From assembly GCF_000265425.1 (NCBI RefSeq), contig NC_018014.1, positions 4,712,001-4,776,000 of the forward strand: a stretch of 64,000 nt of DNA, written 5' to 3'. This document shows positions 49,846-59,400 of this stretch, in pieces (position 1 is the stretch's first letter; each line of letters starts with the position of its first letter). Both the position numbers and the translations under genes were made by a program. The DNA is from Terriglobus roseus DSM 18391 (lineage in GTDB: Bacteria > Acidobacteriota > Terriglobia > Terriglobales > Acidobacteriaceae). The notes under the pieces are model-generated. The model made no database searches. It saw only the letters and a list, made by a program, of their open reading frames with translations, and had not been told where the DNA came from.

Positions 49846-50076
49846 TTACGAATGCGTAGCGCGCAGGCCTTTTTCCCGTCGTGTTTCATCACACGTCGAC
49901 CAGCCGAGTGCTGCGTAGAGGGGGCAGAAGCGGTAGACCGCGCTGAAGAGGGGTGCGAAGCCCAGCAGCGCCAGCCATCGCCAGTCGCCCTGCAGGAAGG
50001 TGGCGAGCGTGAAGAGGAGCATTGCCAAGAGGAAACGCACGAACATATCGAGAGCACCGACGTTTACTTTGTCCAT
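49846..50076 (-). CDS. DUF2892 membrane protein, paralogue 1
   Basis: 76 residues with two TM helices. The DUF2892/YgaP-membrane pattern: VNVGALDMFVRFLLAMLLF, then RWLALLGFAPLFSAVYRFCPLYAALGWSTC, where F-R/Y-x-C-P-L-Y precedes a second Cys. In other bacteria this domain follows a rhodanese, for example in YgaP. GGAGGTG about six bases before ATG 50076 fixes the start. Two similar genes lie within 4 kb. The tail is basic and soluble. Confidence 0.8.
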   Translation of the reverse strand: MDKVNVGALDMFVRFLLAMLLFTLATFLQGDWRWLALLGFAPLFSAVYRFCPLYAALGWSTCDETRREKGLRATHS

Positions 50077-50351
50077 GGCACTCACCTCCGCGCGGCCGCA
50101 TCGGCGACCGGCGGAGATCTTGTACGCCTGCGTGTGAATTGTTGTCCAGTGGCGCGTTCCGGAGCCGGCACGCGTCGCGAGATCTTGTCATGGCGCTTTT
50201 GCAGCGATGGCGGCGTGGCCAAAGGGCTGTCGTCATCCGGGAGCGTACAGCGCCGTCGTAGAATCCACCCAGATAAGTGTGGGTGGAACGATCCGTTTGC
50301 GGGCAATGCACCGTATCCCAGTGCTTATCCCAAGATTGAACGGGGTACAGG

Positions 50352-51443
50352 ATGCAAGTTTTCAATGTCTGGCACGGCTGGTTCGTGCCCTTCTTTCTGC
50401 TGTGCGCGGCGCTGGCTTTTTCGAATGCGATCCACTGGGTGCTGTTTCGCGTTGTGCATCGCAGGCAGGAGAGCGCCTCGCAACCGGGTGGCTTCACACC
50501 GGGCCTGGGTCTGCAGCGGCACCTGGGCAAGCCGTCGCGAGCCATCTTCATCACCACGTGCCTGTTCCTGGTGCTGCCGTTTGTGCCCGCAGCGCAGCGT
50601 ATCCAGGAGAACGTTCGCGAAGTGCTGGCGCTGGTCATGGTCTGCTCCATGGGCTGGTTTGCCGTGGGCGCGGTCTATGTCCTGCAGGGTGTGCTGTATC
50701 GCCGGTATGACATCAATGCGGAAAACAACGTGGATGCACGTCGCTTTCGTACGCAGTTCCAGTTGCTGCGCCGCATCGTGGTCGCATTCATCATCGTGGT
50801 TACGCTGGCGGCGTGCGCCTACACCTTTCACGACGACCGGCTGTGGCGCGCGGGTACGGGACTGCTGGCGTCTGCCGGGCTGGCTTCGCTGATCCTGGCA
50901 AGCGCGGCGAAGTCCACGGTGGGGAACTTTCTGGCGGGCATGCAGATCGCGCTGACGCAGCCGATTCGCATCGACGATGTGGTGGTGGTGAATGGAGAGT
51001 GGGGCCGCGTCGAGGAGATCAACTCGGCCTATGTCGTCATTAAGATCTGGGACCTGCGACGGCTGATTGTGCCGCTGAGCTGGTTTATCGAGAACAGCTT
51101 TACCAACTGGACGCGGGACTCATCGGACATACTGGGCACGGCGTTTCTTTATCTGGACTACTCCGTTCCCGTGGAGCCGTTGCGGCAGAAGCTGCTGGAG
51201 ATTGCACGCAGTACCAGGCAGTGGGATGGCAACGTCTGCGGACTGCAGGTGACCGATCTGCGCGAGCACACCATGGAACTTCGCTGCCTGATGAGCGCTC
51301 GCAATTCGAGTGAGAGCTTTGACCTGCGTTGCATAGTGCGCGAAGAGATGATGAAGTTCGTGCGCGAGAACTATCCGGATGCGTTCCCGACGGCGCGCTT
51401 TGTTGCGCAGGCGAAGGACACGCCGCCGGTGGCTGCGATGTGA
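50352..51443 (+). CDS. MscS-type mechanosensitive channel-like protein
   Basis: 363 residues. The membrane part has about five TM helices; the last (about 168-190) leads into the MscS signature, ASAAKSTVGNFLAGMQIALTQPIRIDDVVVVNGEWGRVEEINSAYVVIKIWDLRRLIVPLSWFIENSFTNWTR. This is the beta-domain and upper portal seen in MscS. The pore-lining helix ends in LASAGLASLILASAAKSTVGNFLAG. Channels of this type release solutes on hypo-osmotic shock. It is preceded by a DUF2892 gene in divergent orientation and followed by another in convergent orientation. Confidence 0.85.
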   Translation: MQVFNVWHGWFVPFFLLCAALAFSNAIHWVLFRVVHRRQESASQPGGFTPGLGLQRHLGKPSRAIFITTCLFLVLPFVPAAQRIQENVREVLALVMVCSMGWFAVGAVYVLQGVLYRRYDINAENNVDARRFRTQFQLLRRIVVAFIIVVTLAACAYTFHDDRLWRAGTGLLASAGLASLILASAAKSTVGNFLAGMQIALTQPIRIDDVVVVNGEWGRVEEINSAYVVIKIWDLRRLIVPLSWFIENSFTNWTRDSSDILGTAFLYLDYSVPVEPLRQKLLEIARSTRQWDGNVCGLQVTDLREHTMELRCLMSARNSSESFDLRCIVREEMMKFVRENYPDAFPTARFVAQAKDTPPVAAM

Positions 51444-51466
51444 GCCCTGTTTAGGAATCTCTTGCT

Positions 51467-51664
51467 CTACCGAAATCCTGCACCGCGCGTTTGCAGACCC
51501 AGCAGACTGTAGAGAGGGCAGAATCGGAAGATTGCTGTCAGCAGTGGCACGAAGCCGATCAACCCAATCCACCGCAGATTTCCTGGCAACAACACGAACA
51601 GGCTCAAGAACGCCGCGGCGAGAACCAAGCGCACCACTACATCGATCGGTCCCACATTTTTCAT
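51467..51664 (-). CDS. DUF2892 membrane protein, paralogue 2
   Basis: 65 residues, two TM helices. MKNVGPIDVVVRLVLAAAF then RWIGLIGFVPLLTAIFRFCPLYSLLG, with the same F-R-F-C-P-L-Y core as the neighbours at 49846 and 54087; the second Cys of paralogues 1 and 3 is replaced (LQTRG). GGAGGG seven bases before the ATG. It is convergent with the mscS-like gene across 23 bases. Confidence 0.8.
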   Translation of the reverse strand: MKNVGPIDVVVRLVLAAAFLSLFVLLPGNLRWIGLIGFVPLLTAIFRFCPLYSLLGLQTRGAGFR

Positions 51665-51801
51665 GGTCTATCCCTCCACACCTGTTCTAGGTCTGTGGGG
51701 GTGAGAGAGCAGTGATCGGCGTCACCCAGGGCGGGGCTGGCGCGCGGCATGGCAGTCCTACGTTCGCAGCGAGACGTCGTAACATCCTTGCCGCCACGGC
51801 A

Positions 51802-52818
51802 CTACAGCTTGTAGGTTTCGCTCTCCACGATCGCTGCGCGCAGCGTGCGGAGATCTTCGGTCATGGTCGCGGATACCCATTCCCTGGATTCGACAAGCTT
51901 GTCCTTGCCGTCGCCGGCGGCGCCCTTCATGTGCTCGGGCTGGATTTCCACGGGGCCGTTGAAGCCGATCTCGCGCAGGACGGCGTTGGCTCGCGTTAGC
52001 TCTACGTTGCCGTGGCCGAGCGGCAGGTAGTGCGGCAGCCAGCGGCCGTCTGCTGCTTTCTCTGGCAGCGAGTCTTTCCAGGAGACGCCACGGATGTATG
52101 GTCCCGCTGTGCGCAGGTTCAGCTCCCAGGTGCGCATGCCGCCGGCGTTGGTCATGTGGCAGCTGTCCCACTGGATGCCCACGAAGCGCGGGTCCTGGTC
52201 CTTCAGCACATAGAGCAGGTCCCACATGGGGCCGCTGACGAAAACCTTGTCGTTGACGGTGTGTTCGCCGCCGAAGCAGTGGTACATGGCAGTCATGCCG
52301 TACTTCTCATTCAAGCGCGCGAGCTTTGCGACGCGTGGCCGCATGGCCTCAAGCTGCGGCAGGATGGGCTGGCCCTTGACGTACTGGAATGATCCCCACC
52401 AGTAGGAATGAATGCCGAGCGATGCAGCCGTCTCCAGGATCTCTTCCGCGTGGGGTGAGTCGGCGTCGGCGATGGGCGCTGTCACCATGTGCACCTCGAC
52501 CCCGTTGCTGCGGACGGCCTGCACAAATGGCGGCAGATCCTGCTTTACCCTGGCCGGATCGATGTGACCGGGATACGGACGGACCGTAATGTCGAGGCCG
52601 TCGTATCCCATGGACTTTGCGGCTAATGCAACCTCATGAGGATCGCGCAGGAACTGCAGGTGCTTGCTGTAGATGTCGATCTTCCAGGGCATTGCGCCGG
52701 TGACGGGTGTCGATGCGGCTGGTGGCGGAACGGCATCTGCATACGACGAGCCTGGGAGCGCAGCCGCGGCAACTCCGGCGCCCGCGCCGCGCAACATGAA
52801 TTCACGACGATTGAACAT
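51802..52818 (-). CDS. Tat-exported sugar phosphate isomerase/epimerase-like protein
   Basis: 338 residues. A twin-arginine signal (NRREFMLRG, then GVAAAALPG) predicts Tat export. The TIM-barrel body includes MGYDGLDITVRP, WWGSFQYVKG, YHCFGGEHTVND, the metal-side WDSCHMTNAGG and PLGHGNVELTRANAVL, EIQPEH, as in xylose-isomerase-like TIM-barrel proteins. The Glu/Asp/His set for a divalent metal appears complete. Exported members of this family often sit with sugar-acid or inositol oxidation genes; none is adjacent. Start 52818 is favoured by the RR position; ATG 52827 is an alternative. Confidence 0.85.
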   Translation of the reverse strand: MFNRREFMLRGAGAGVAAAALPGSSYADAVPPPAASTPVTGAMPWKIDIYSKHLQFLRDPHEVALAAKSMGYDGLDITVRPYPGHIDPARVKQDLPPFVQAVRSNGVEVHMVTAPIADADSPHAEEILETAASLGIHSYWWGSFQYVKGQPILPQLEAMRPRVAKLARLNEKYGMTAMYHCFGGEHTVNDKVFVSGPMWDLLYVLKDQDPRFVGIQWDSCHMTNAGGMRTWELNLRTAGPYIRGVSWKDSLPEKAADGRWLPHYLPLGHGNVELTRANAVLREIGFNGPVEIQPEHMKGAAGDGKDKLVESREWVSATMTEDLRTLRAAIVESETYKL

Positions 52819-52868
52819 GCGGGCCATTCTAGTCTCGCAAGGCAAGCCTTTTCGAATGTCTCGCGCCC

Positions 52869-54038
52869 TCAGGGCAGCAGGCCTGCCTTCGGCTGCTTGC
52901 CGTGGTTGACCCAGTCGACTAGCTCATCGAAGGCTCGGCCTGTCTCCTCGCCGGACATGGTGCAGTGTCCGTCGCGGTGGACGTACTGCTGCACGAAGTT
53001 CTGTGAGAAGCCTGCGGCTGCGATCATCTGCGGATAGCTTGTGATGGTTGCGGCGGGGATCAGCGGATCGTAGGTGGTGGTGAGCGCGAGCATCGGCTTC
53101 AGCACTTTGCCCGTTGGCGTTACGTTGCGGACGAGGTACTGGTGCGCGTTGGAGTCGGCGGCGTAGCGGGCTACGTGATCGTTGAGGTCGTTGTCGCTGG
53201 CGGAGTCATCGGGGTCTGTGCCGTTGTAGATGAGGTCGCGATTGTCGAATGGATTGCCGCCGGCCCGCTGCTGGTAGTCCGCGATGATGAAGCCGATGTA
53301 GGAGATCATGTGCGCGACGTCTTCGTCGTTGTGCAGATGCATCAGGTTGCGGATCTTGCGCGCCTTGGTGGGGTCGGACTTGAGTGCGGCTGCGACCTTC
53401 GCGCGATTCGCGTCGGTGTCCATGTAGTCGGCGGGTGTGGGCACCAGCGGCGGCATGAGGCCCGGGAAGTAATAGTCGAAGGCTGCGCGGAAGGCGAAGC
53501 GCTGCTGCATGGGTGGGTCAGTCGGTCCGAGACGTCCGCAGAGTGCGAGTGCGCCGTCGTAGACCTCAGGTCGCTGCTCCAAGGTGACCATGGTGAGAGC
53601 GCCGCCCATGCTGCCGCCGGTGACGAAGGTCTGCTTTGGCTTGCCGTAATGCTTTACGAAGTATTCGCGAAGCCGGTCGGTCTCTGGCAAGGCCTGTTCG
53701 AGGGCCCAGCCTGTGCGCGAGTAGGCGGACTGCACGATGGCGTAGCCGCGGTCATACTCCGGTGTCTGCTGATTGCTGAGCGGCTTGTCGAGTTCTGGCC
53801 CGAAGGGGACGTAGGAATAGCCGTGATAGAAGACGACGAGCGAGCCGTTCCAGTGTGCAGGGATTTCGATGCGATAGGGTACGCCGCCGAGTTCGCCGTG
53901 TTCGCTGGTCGCGCCCGCGGCCGGGTGCGTGACGCGCTGGTTGGTCACGAGTGGCGCGAGGGCCGATGCGGGTTGTGCCTGGACACGGCACGCGCCAGCC
54001 GCAAGGAACGAAAGCAACAGGGCGAACGAGAGCTTCAT
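52869..54038 (-). CDS. Secreted alpha/beta hydrolase
   Basis: 389 residues. The signal peptide ends near VQAQP. The hydrolase core has VVFYHGYSYVP (oxyanion), GGSMGGALT (nucleophile Ser), acid candidate LTTTYDPLIP and HRDGHCTMS (catalytic His). A helical lid segment lies between about 200 and 300, with MHLHNDEDVAHMISY and HVARYAADSNAHQY. It should hydrolyse esters or amides outside the cytoplasm; it is tannase/feruloyl-esterase-like by layout, but the substrate is open. It lies just upstream of the Tat isomerase gene on the same strand. Confidence 0.8.
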   Translation of the reverse strand: MKLSFALLLSFLAAGACRVQAQPASALAPLVTNQRVTHPAAGATSEHGELGGVPYRIEIPAHWNGSLVVFYHGYSYVPFGPELDKPLSNQQTPEYDRGYAIVQSAYSRTGWALEQALPETDRLREYFVKHYGKPKQTFVTGGSMGGALTMVTLEQRPEVYDGALALCGRLGPTDPPMQQRFAFRAAFDYYFPGLMPPLVPTPADYMDTDANRAKVAAALKSDPTKARKIRNLMHLHNDEDVAHMISYIGFIIADYQQRAGGNPFDNRDLIYNGTDPDDSASDNDLNDHVARYAADSNAHQYLVRNVTPTGKVLKPMLALTTTYDPLIPAATITSYPQMIAAAGFSQNFVQQYVHRDGHCTMSGEETGRAFDELVDWVNHGKQPKAGLLP

Positions 54039-54086
54039 AGCTTCGAGTCTAATCAGTCGACTTGGCAGCCATGGTGAGGCGGAGAA

Positions 54087-54305
54087 CTACTTGCGCAACT
54101 CCGCACCGCAGGTCTGCACGCCCAACAGATCGTAGAGCGGGCAGAAGCGGAAGAGCGCAGTCATCATGGGCAGGAAGCCTGCGACCGCGATCCAGCGTTG
54201 TCCTTCTCCGAGGACGGCGTTGGCGCTGAAGAGAACCGCTGCCAGGGCGAAGCGCAGCAGCATGTCGATCCGTCCTACATTCCTTGCCACTGGTTCCGCT
54301 TGCAT
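54087..54305 (-). CDS. DUF2892 membrane protein, paralogue 3
   Basis: 72 residues with two TM helices: NVGRIDMLLRFALAAVLFSA and RWIAVAGFLPMMTALFRFCPLYDLLGVQTCG. It shares F-R-F-C-P-L-Y and the following Thr-Cys with paralogue 1. No strong ribosome site; the codon at 54305 is favoured by the position of the first helix. It starts the minus-strand run hydrolase-isomerase by position, with a 48-base gap to the hydrolase. Confidence 0.75.
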   Translation of the reverse strand: MQAEPVARNVGRIDMLLRFALAAVLFSANAVLGEGQRWIAVAGFLPMMTALFRFCPLYDLLGVQTCGAELRK

Positions 54306-54374
54306 GGCTTTGTTGTACGGTTCGACACACGCTGGTTGCGGTGACGGTGGTCACACGGCGTCGCACTTTCGCTT

Positions 54375-55106
54375 TTAGAGGCGCACCACCCAGGCCGTAA
54401 ACGCGTGCCACCAGGCCCAGCCGTTTGCGAAGTTCGCACCGATGCCGAGTGCGGTGTTCGCGATGAGCGCGACGATGTAGGGCGCACGCACCTTGCCTCG
54501 GCGGGCGTCGTCCAGCAGCAGCACGATGAGGATGAGACTCATGAGGCCCATGGCCATGTTGACGTCGGCCGGCATGCTCTTGCGGAAGACAGGAAGAATG
54601 GGCATGGCGCGGACGATGGCGGGCGGCATCATCAACAGCACGGTGGATGCGATGTAACGCGCATGCAGGTCTGTGTTGCGACCGTAGTAGATGGCGAGAC
54701 CCACGTAGGTGGGAAGCAGCAGAAGGGCGCCAACATCAAGGAACGCCAGATGATTGATCATGAACGGCGGGATCGCTGAGGCGATGAGCATACTGCGCAT
54801 CATGAGGAAGCCCACGACGACGATGGCCGGTACCAGCAGGAATGCACCCCAACGGCCCAGCACGCGGTGCCAATACAGCTTTCCACGCTGGTAGAGGATG
54901 GGCTGCACGATCAGAAGCGCAATCCAACCGCCCATGAGCGCGCCGTGGATGTGGTGAAGCAGGGCTTGTGTGCGGATGACCGCGAAGTAACTCTGGGCGA
55001 AGCCAAGCCACGTGGTGGCGATGGCTGCGAGGAAGTACCACTGAGCATGCGGATACAAGACGCCGCTACGCTGCCCGATTGCGCGAGGAAGTGCGGTGGT
55101 TGCCAT
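54375..55106 (-). CDS. Integral membrane protein, about seven TM
   Basis: 243 residues and seven or so TM helices. Conserved-looking His residues occur in LLHHIHGALMGGWIALLIVQPIL and WHRVLGRWGAFLL, like those of DUF2306/ferric-reductase-like membrane proteins that bind heme, but I cannot assign a family. Start ATG 55106 has GGGAG about eight bases upstream; ATG 55121 is possible. It stands between paralogue 3 and the exported protein at 55266. Confidence 0.65.
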   Translation of the reverse strand: MATTALPRAIGQRSGVLYPHAQWYFLAAIATTWLGFAQSYFAVIRTQALLHHIHGALMGGWIALLIVQPILYQRGKLYWHRVLGRWGAFLLVPAIVVVGFLMMRSMLIASAIPPFMINHLAFLDVGALLLLPTYVGLAIYYGRNTDLHARYIASTVLLMMPPAIVRAMPILPVFRKSMPADVNMAMGLMSLILIVLLLDDARRGKVRAPYIVALIANTALGIGANFANGWAWWHAFTAWVVRL

Positions 55107-55221
55107 CGTACGGACTCCCATACAGACCTAGGGTGTTAGGGGGGTGTGTCCATACTGAGCCGCGCGACGGTGGCCTGCAAGAAGATTTTCTGTTCCGGCG
55201 ACACATCCTGAGATGTGAGGG

Positions 55222-55250
55222 ACAGCTGTTTTGTTATGAGAAACAGCTGT
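55222..55250 (-). terminator. Terminator hairpin
   Basis: A perfect 10-bp stem (55222-55231 with 55241-55250) and 9-base loop, 16 bases beyond the stop of the minus-strand exported protein gene. Confidence 0.6.
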
Positions 55251-55265
55251 TCGGCTTCGGGTGAC

Positions 55266-56063
55266 CTACTTTGCAGGCAGTGTTGGCTGCGTGTTCTTCG
55301 CCCAGGACGGTCCGGAGAGTTCTACGTCGTAGACCGTGCCGCCGTTGTAGAGTTCGCCGTTCATGCGGATAAAAGTGGGTGCGTCGCCGCCGAGGGCCCA
55401 GATGTGCAGATCGCCCGGATCTTTGCCGATGATGGGGGCGATGACGCCGACGATGCCGCCGAGTTCAAAGTGGACCTTGAAGGTGTCCGCCTTGCGGCGT
55501 TCGCCACCGATGGTGAAGCCGCTCTGGCCGTCGCGCGAGATAGCGAGTTTGATGAGTCGTGGCTTTGGCGCGCTGGCGACATAGCCGACCTTCACCTCGT
55601 CGACGCCGCTTGGGAAGTTCTGGATAACGAGCGGCAGCAGGCCGTTGGCGAGATCGAGTGGCAGGTCCATGTGGTCGGTCTTCACCTCATCTTTGCCGTC
55701 TTTCATCTCGTGCCAGGTGACGTTGCCACTGGCTGCGTTGACGGTGGTGTCAATCGGTTTTGGGAACGACGGTCCCTTCTGGATGTGGTGATCGCTGACG
55801 ACACGAAGATTCTTGCCTTGCGTGTAGACGGTGGTTTCATCATCGAGCGACCCGTCACGAAAGCGCATGGTGAGGCGCGAGACCCAGGTTTTTCCACGCG
55901 CGACATTGGTATCGTCGGCCACGCCGACCAGCTTGCCGGCTTCGTTGTAGATCAGAAGCATGGCATGCACGGATCCCTGCCGATGTCGGGCGGGGATAGT
56001 TTCGCCGGAGGCGAGGCCAATGGAGAGAAGAGGGCAAAGCAAGAGCGACAGCGATCGGTGCAC
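55266..56063 (-). CDS. Exported protein of unknown function
   Basis: 265 residues from the GTG at 56063, with a signal peptide (about 1-20, ending IGLASGE). The mature part is beta-rich: LLIYNEAGKLVGVADDTNV, WVSRLTMRFRDGSLDDETTVYTQ, GFTIGGERRKADTFKVHFELGG and FIRMNGELYNGGTVYDVELSG. The longer upstream reading lacks hydrophobic or conserved character. Related in style to periplasmic DUF3108-like proteins, but not assigned. A weak GGA-type site precedes the GTG. Confidence 0.6.
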   Translation of the reverse strand: MHRSLSLLLCPLLSIGLASGETIPARHRQGSVHAMLLIYNEAGKLVGVADDTNVARGKTWVSRLTMRFRDGSLDDETTVYTQGKNLRVVSDHHIQKGPSFPKPIDTTVNAASGNVTWHEMKDGKDEVKTDHMDLPLDLANGLLPLVIQNFPSGVDEVKVGYVASAPKPRLIKLAISRDGQSGFTIGGERRKADTFKVHFELGGIVGVIAPIIGKDPGDLHIWALGGDAPTFIRMNGELYNGGTVYDVELSGPSWAKNTQPTLPAK

Positions 56064-56183
56064 GTATGTCCGTTCCGGTCCAGGGTTGCACGTCGCGCTG
56101 TGCGTACCTGTGGGATGCGTAATTTCATGATTGCGTCTGCCGGCATGGCACATACATTTGGCACGCGGCTTTATCATGGGGCT

Positions 56184-56414
56184 ATGCCTTTTCCTAAGAA
56201 GACGTGCGCCGTGTGTGGCGAAGAGTTCGAGCTAAGGCCCGACAAACCGGGTTTTGCCAATCGCTGCCCGGAGTGCACCGCCGAAGAGCTGGAAGCCGCA
56301 GCCGAAGCCGCGAAGAAGAGCGGCATGGATGCAGACGAACGCCGCGAAAAGAGTGAGATGGATGCGGCCCGGCGAGAGACGATCCGGAACATGCTGTATC
56401 GCAAAGACAGCTAG
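56184..56414 (+). CDS. Small zinc-ribbon protein
   Basis: 76 residues. The N-terminal ribbon is CAVCGEEFELRPDKPGFANRCPEC (two CxxC knuckles), followed by an acidic/basic helical tail (AAAEAAKKSGMDADERREKSE). The ATG at 56184 starts right before the ribbon. The tail is likely a coiled coil. Such proteins are thought to bind nucleic acids or partner proteins. It ends about 85 bases before the TonB receptor gene. Confidence 0.75.
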   Translation: MPFPKKTCAVCGEEFELRPDKPGFANRCPECTAEELEAAAEAAKKSGMDADERREKSEMDAARRETIRNMLYRKDS

Positions 56415-56487
56415 CGGCAGACTTGATCCAATGAAATCGGCGAAGGCCGCTTCGCGCCAGGCACTTTCCTATACGGTTCGAATCGCA

Positions 56488-56493
56488 TAGATT
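56488..56493 (+). promoter_or_regulatory. Candidate -10 box for a leaderless TonB-receptor mRNA
   Basis: TAGATT lies six bases before the receptor ATG. Confidence 0.4.
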
Positions 56494-56499
56494 CGTAGC

Positions 56500-59400
56500 A
56501 TGCCGTTTCGTGAGAGTTCGACCCGGCTGCGCCTGTGTGCACTTGCCCTGGTTGCCTGCACCGTGCCTGCAGCCCATGCACAGATCGCCGGGGAACTGCG
56601 CGGTCGCGTGGTGGACCGTACCGGCGCATCCGTTGGTGGTGCACGCGTTACGTTGACGCAGACGGCTACATCGGTGCAGCAGTCTTCGACCAGCAGCGCC
56701 GACGGCCTGTATAACTTTCCGCAGCTTGTCTCGGGCAGTTACAACCTGCATGTGGAGCACGCCGGTTTCGCCTCGTACGATCGCAACGGCATCACCATTG
56801 CAACGGGCGGAACAGTGGGCTTGGATGCGACGCTGGCCGCAGCCGGTTCCGATGCGGTGACCGTGAGCGCAGACGCTGCGCTGCTGCAGTCGCAGACATC
56901 GAACATTGCCACCACGATCGCGAGCGGTACCGTGCAGGCGATTCCGCTGAACACGCGCAACTTCATTCAACTGGCGCAGCTGGCGCCGGGTGTGTCGCTG
57001 CCGCCGGGAACGCTGCTGCCGCGCATCAATGGCGGACGTCCGCGCACGAACGAATACCTGTTCGACGGCATTAGTGCGTTGCAGCCGGAGCCCGGGCAGG
57101 TCGCGTTCTTTCCGATCCTGGACAGCATCAGCGAGTTCACCATTGTGACGAACAATGTGCCTGCGGAGTACGGCCGCTTCAACGGCGGTGTGGTGAATGT
57201 GGCGACGCGGAGTGGTTCCAACCAGATCCACGGCAGCGTCTTTGAATACTTCCGCAATGAGGCGCTGAACGCGCGGAACTGGTTTGCGAATTCCACCGCT
57301 CGTAAGCCGATGTATCGTCGCAACCTGTTTGGCGCGACGCTGGGCGCGCCCATCCTGCATGACCGGTTGTTCTTCTTTGGCGATTACCAGGGCGTGCTGC
57401 AGCGCATTGGTGTGACGCGCATCTCGACTGTGCCCACGGTAGCGCAGCGGGCGGGGATCTTCACCGGCACGCGCATCTATAACCCGAACACGACGACCAC
57501 GGTGGGTGGGCGTCTGACTCGTACCGAGTTTCCGAACGATGTGATTAATGTGCCGCTGGATCCTGCGGCGGTTGCGCTGCTGGCCCGTTATCCCCTGCCC
57601 ACGTCCGCGGGTGCGGCGAACAATTACACGCGCGTAGCGAATGATGATGACCATCAGCAGCAGTTTGATGTACGCGTGGATGGCGCACGCGGACAGCATG
57701 ACCGCGGCTTTGCACGGTACACCTACTACCACGAGGTCGAACAACCGGCGACGCCGCTGCCGGATGGTTCCGGTGCGATCACGGGATCGGTACTGGGTGC
57801 GGGGAATGTGACGGGGCTGACGCACATTACGGGACAGCAGGTGGTGCTGAATGAGACGCATACCTTCAACAACGCGCTGCTGAATAACTTCCGGCTGGGA
57901 TATACGCGGCGCGGAAATACGCAGGCGGGCACAGCGCTGGGCAACACGGCTTCCAACTCGCTTGGCGTTCCGGGTATTCCGACGAATGCTGCGTTCAGCA
58001 ATGCTTTGCCGCTGTTTACATTGACAGGACTTACGCAACTTGGGTCGAGCGGAAGTACTTTCTCGCAGTACCAGACTTCAGTGGGCGAAGTAGTGGATAC
58101 GCTGCAGTGGGTGCGCGGGGCGCATAGCGTGAAGGCCGGCTACGATGGCCGCCGCTATGAGTTGAATGCGATTGCGCCGCCGAATCCGACGGGATCGTTT
58201 GCCTTCACAACGACGGGCACCAACATCCAGGGCACGACGGGAGCGACGGGCGGCAATGCCCTTGCAAGTTTTCTGCTGGGACAGGTGGATACGTTCTCCA
58301 TTGACCTGCAGGCGCGCACCATTCGTCCGCGCGATTACATTCATGAGTTCTTCGTGCAGGATGACTGGCGCGCGATGCCGAACCTGACGATCAATGCGGG
58401 TTTGCGTTGGTCGCTGCATATGCCTTCGACCGAGGCGCATAACCAGGGTGCGGTCTTCAACCTGGCGACGCAGCAGCTTGACTACCTGGGTGTGAATGGT
58501 AATTCGCGCAGCGCGCGTGAACTGCACTGGGGCAACGTGGCGCCGCGCTTCGGCTTTGCTTACTCACCGGATACGAAGACGGTGATTCGCGCAGGCTTTG
58601 GCATTGTCTTTATCGATCAGAGCGGCATTACTACCCCGTTCACGACGCCGCAGTATCCATTTATCCAGAACGTGCAGCAGAAGACGACCGACAGTTACTC
58701 CGCGCCGTTCAAGCTGTCGAATGGGCCGACGGTTTCGCCCATCGCTTATACGCCGGATGCGGGCCTGGGACAGAGTGTCTACACGGCAACTCGCAAGGCT
58801 GGCAGTGGTTATGTGCAGCAGTGGAATTTGGCGGTGCAGCGTGCACTTACGAACAATCTTTCCGTCGAGGTTGCTTACGTTGGATCGCACATTGTGCACG
58901 TGGGTATTCCGGACAGCAACCTGAATCAGCTAACTGGAGCACAGTTGGCGCAGGGATCTGCGTTGACGGCAACGGTTGCGAATCCTTACTTCGGGATTCT
59001 GCCTGCGTCGAGTCCGCTGGGTACGCGAACCATTGCTGCGGGCCAGTTGCTGAAGCCGTATCCGCGTTTTCAGAATGTGTCGATCTACCGTAACAACACC
59101 GGCCAGACGAACTACAACGCGATGGAAGTGAAGGTGGAGCAGCGCATGTCGCACAACCTGTCGGTCTTGTTTGGTTATACGCATTCGAAGCTGATTGATG
59201 ATGCTTCGTCGGTCTTCTCTTCTACGGTGTTGTCCTCGCCTAACTCCTCTTCGTTAATTGCCGCAGATACTTATCGTCCTTACCTGGAGCGTGACTCTTC
59301 CAACGGCGATATGCCCAATGTGCTGACGCTGGCCGCGGTGTATGCGTTGCCGAAGTTTGCGGGTCACGGTTTTGCAACCGTCGCGCTGGGGGGATGGACG

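Noticed and set aside
56470..56500. tRNA-like GGTTCGAATC string
   Set aside because: No acceptor stem, anticodon arm or CCA end around it.
56194..58038. Long open frame antisense to the TonB receptor
   Set aside because: Arg-rich composition of a GC-shadow frame and no ribosome site; the receptor on the other strand explains the DNA.
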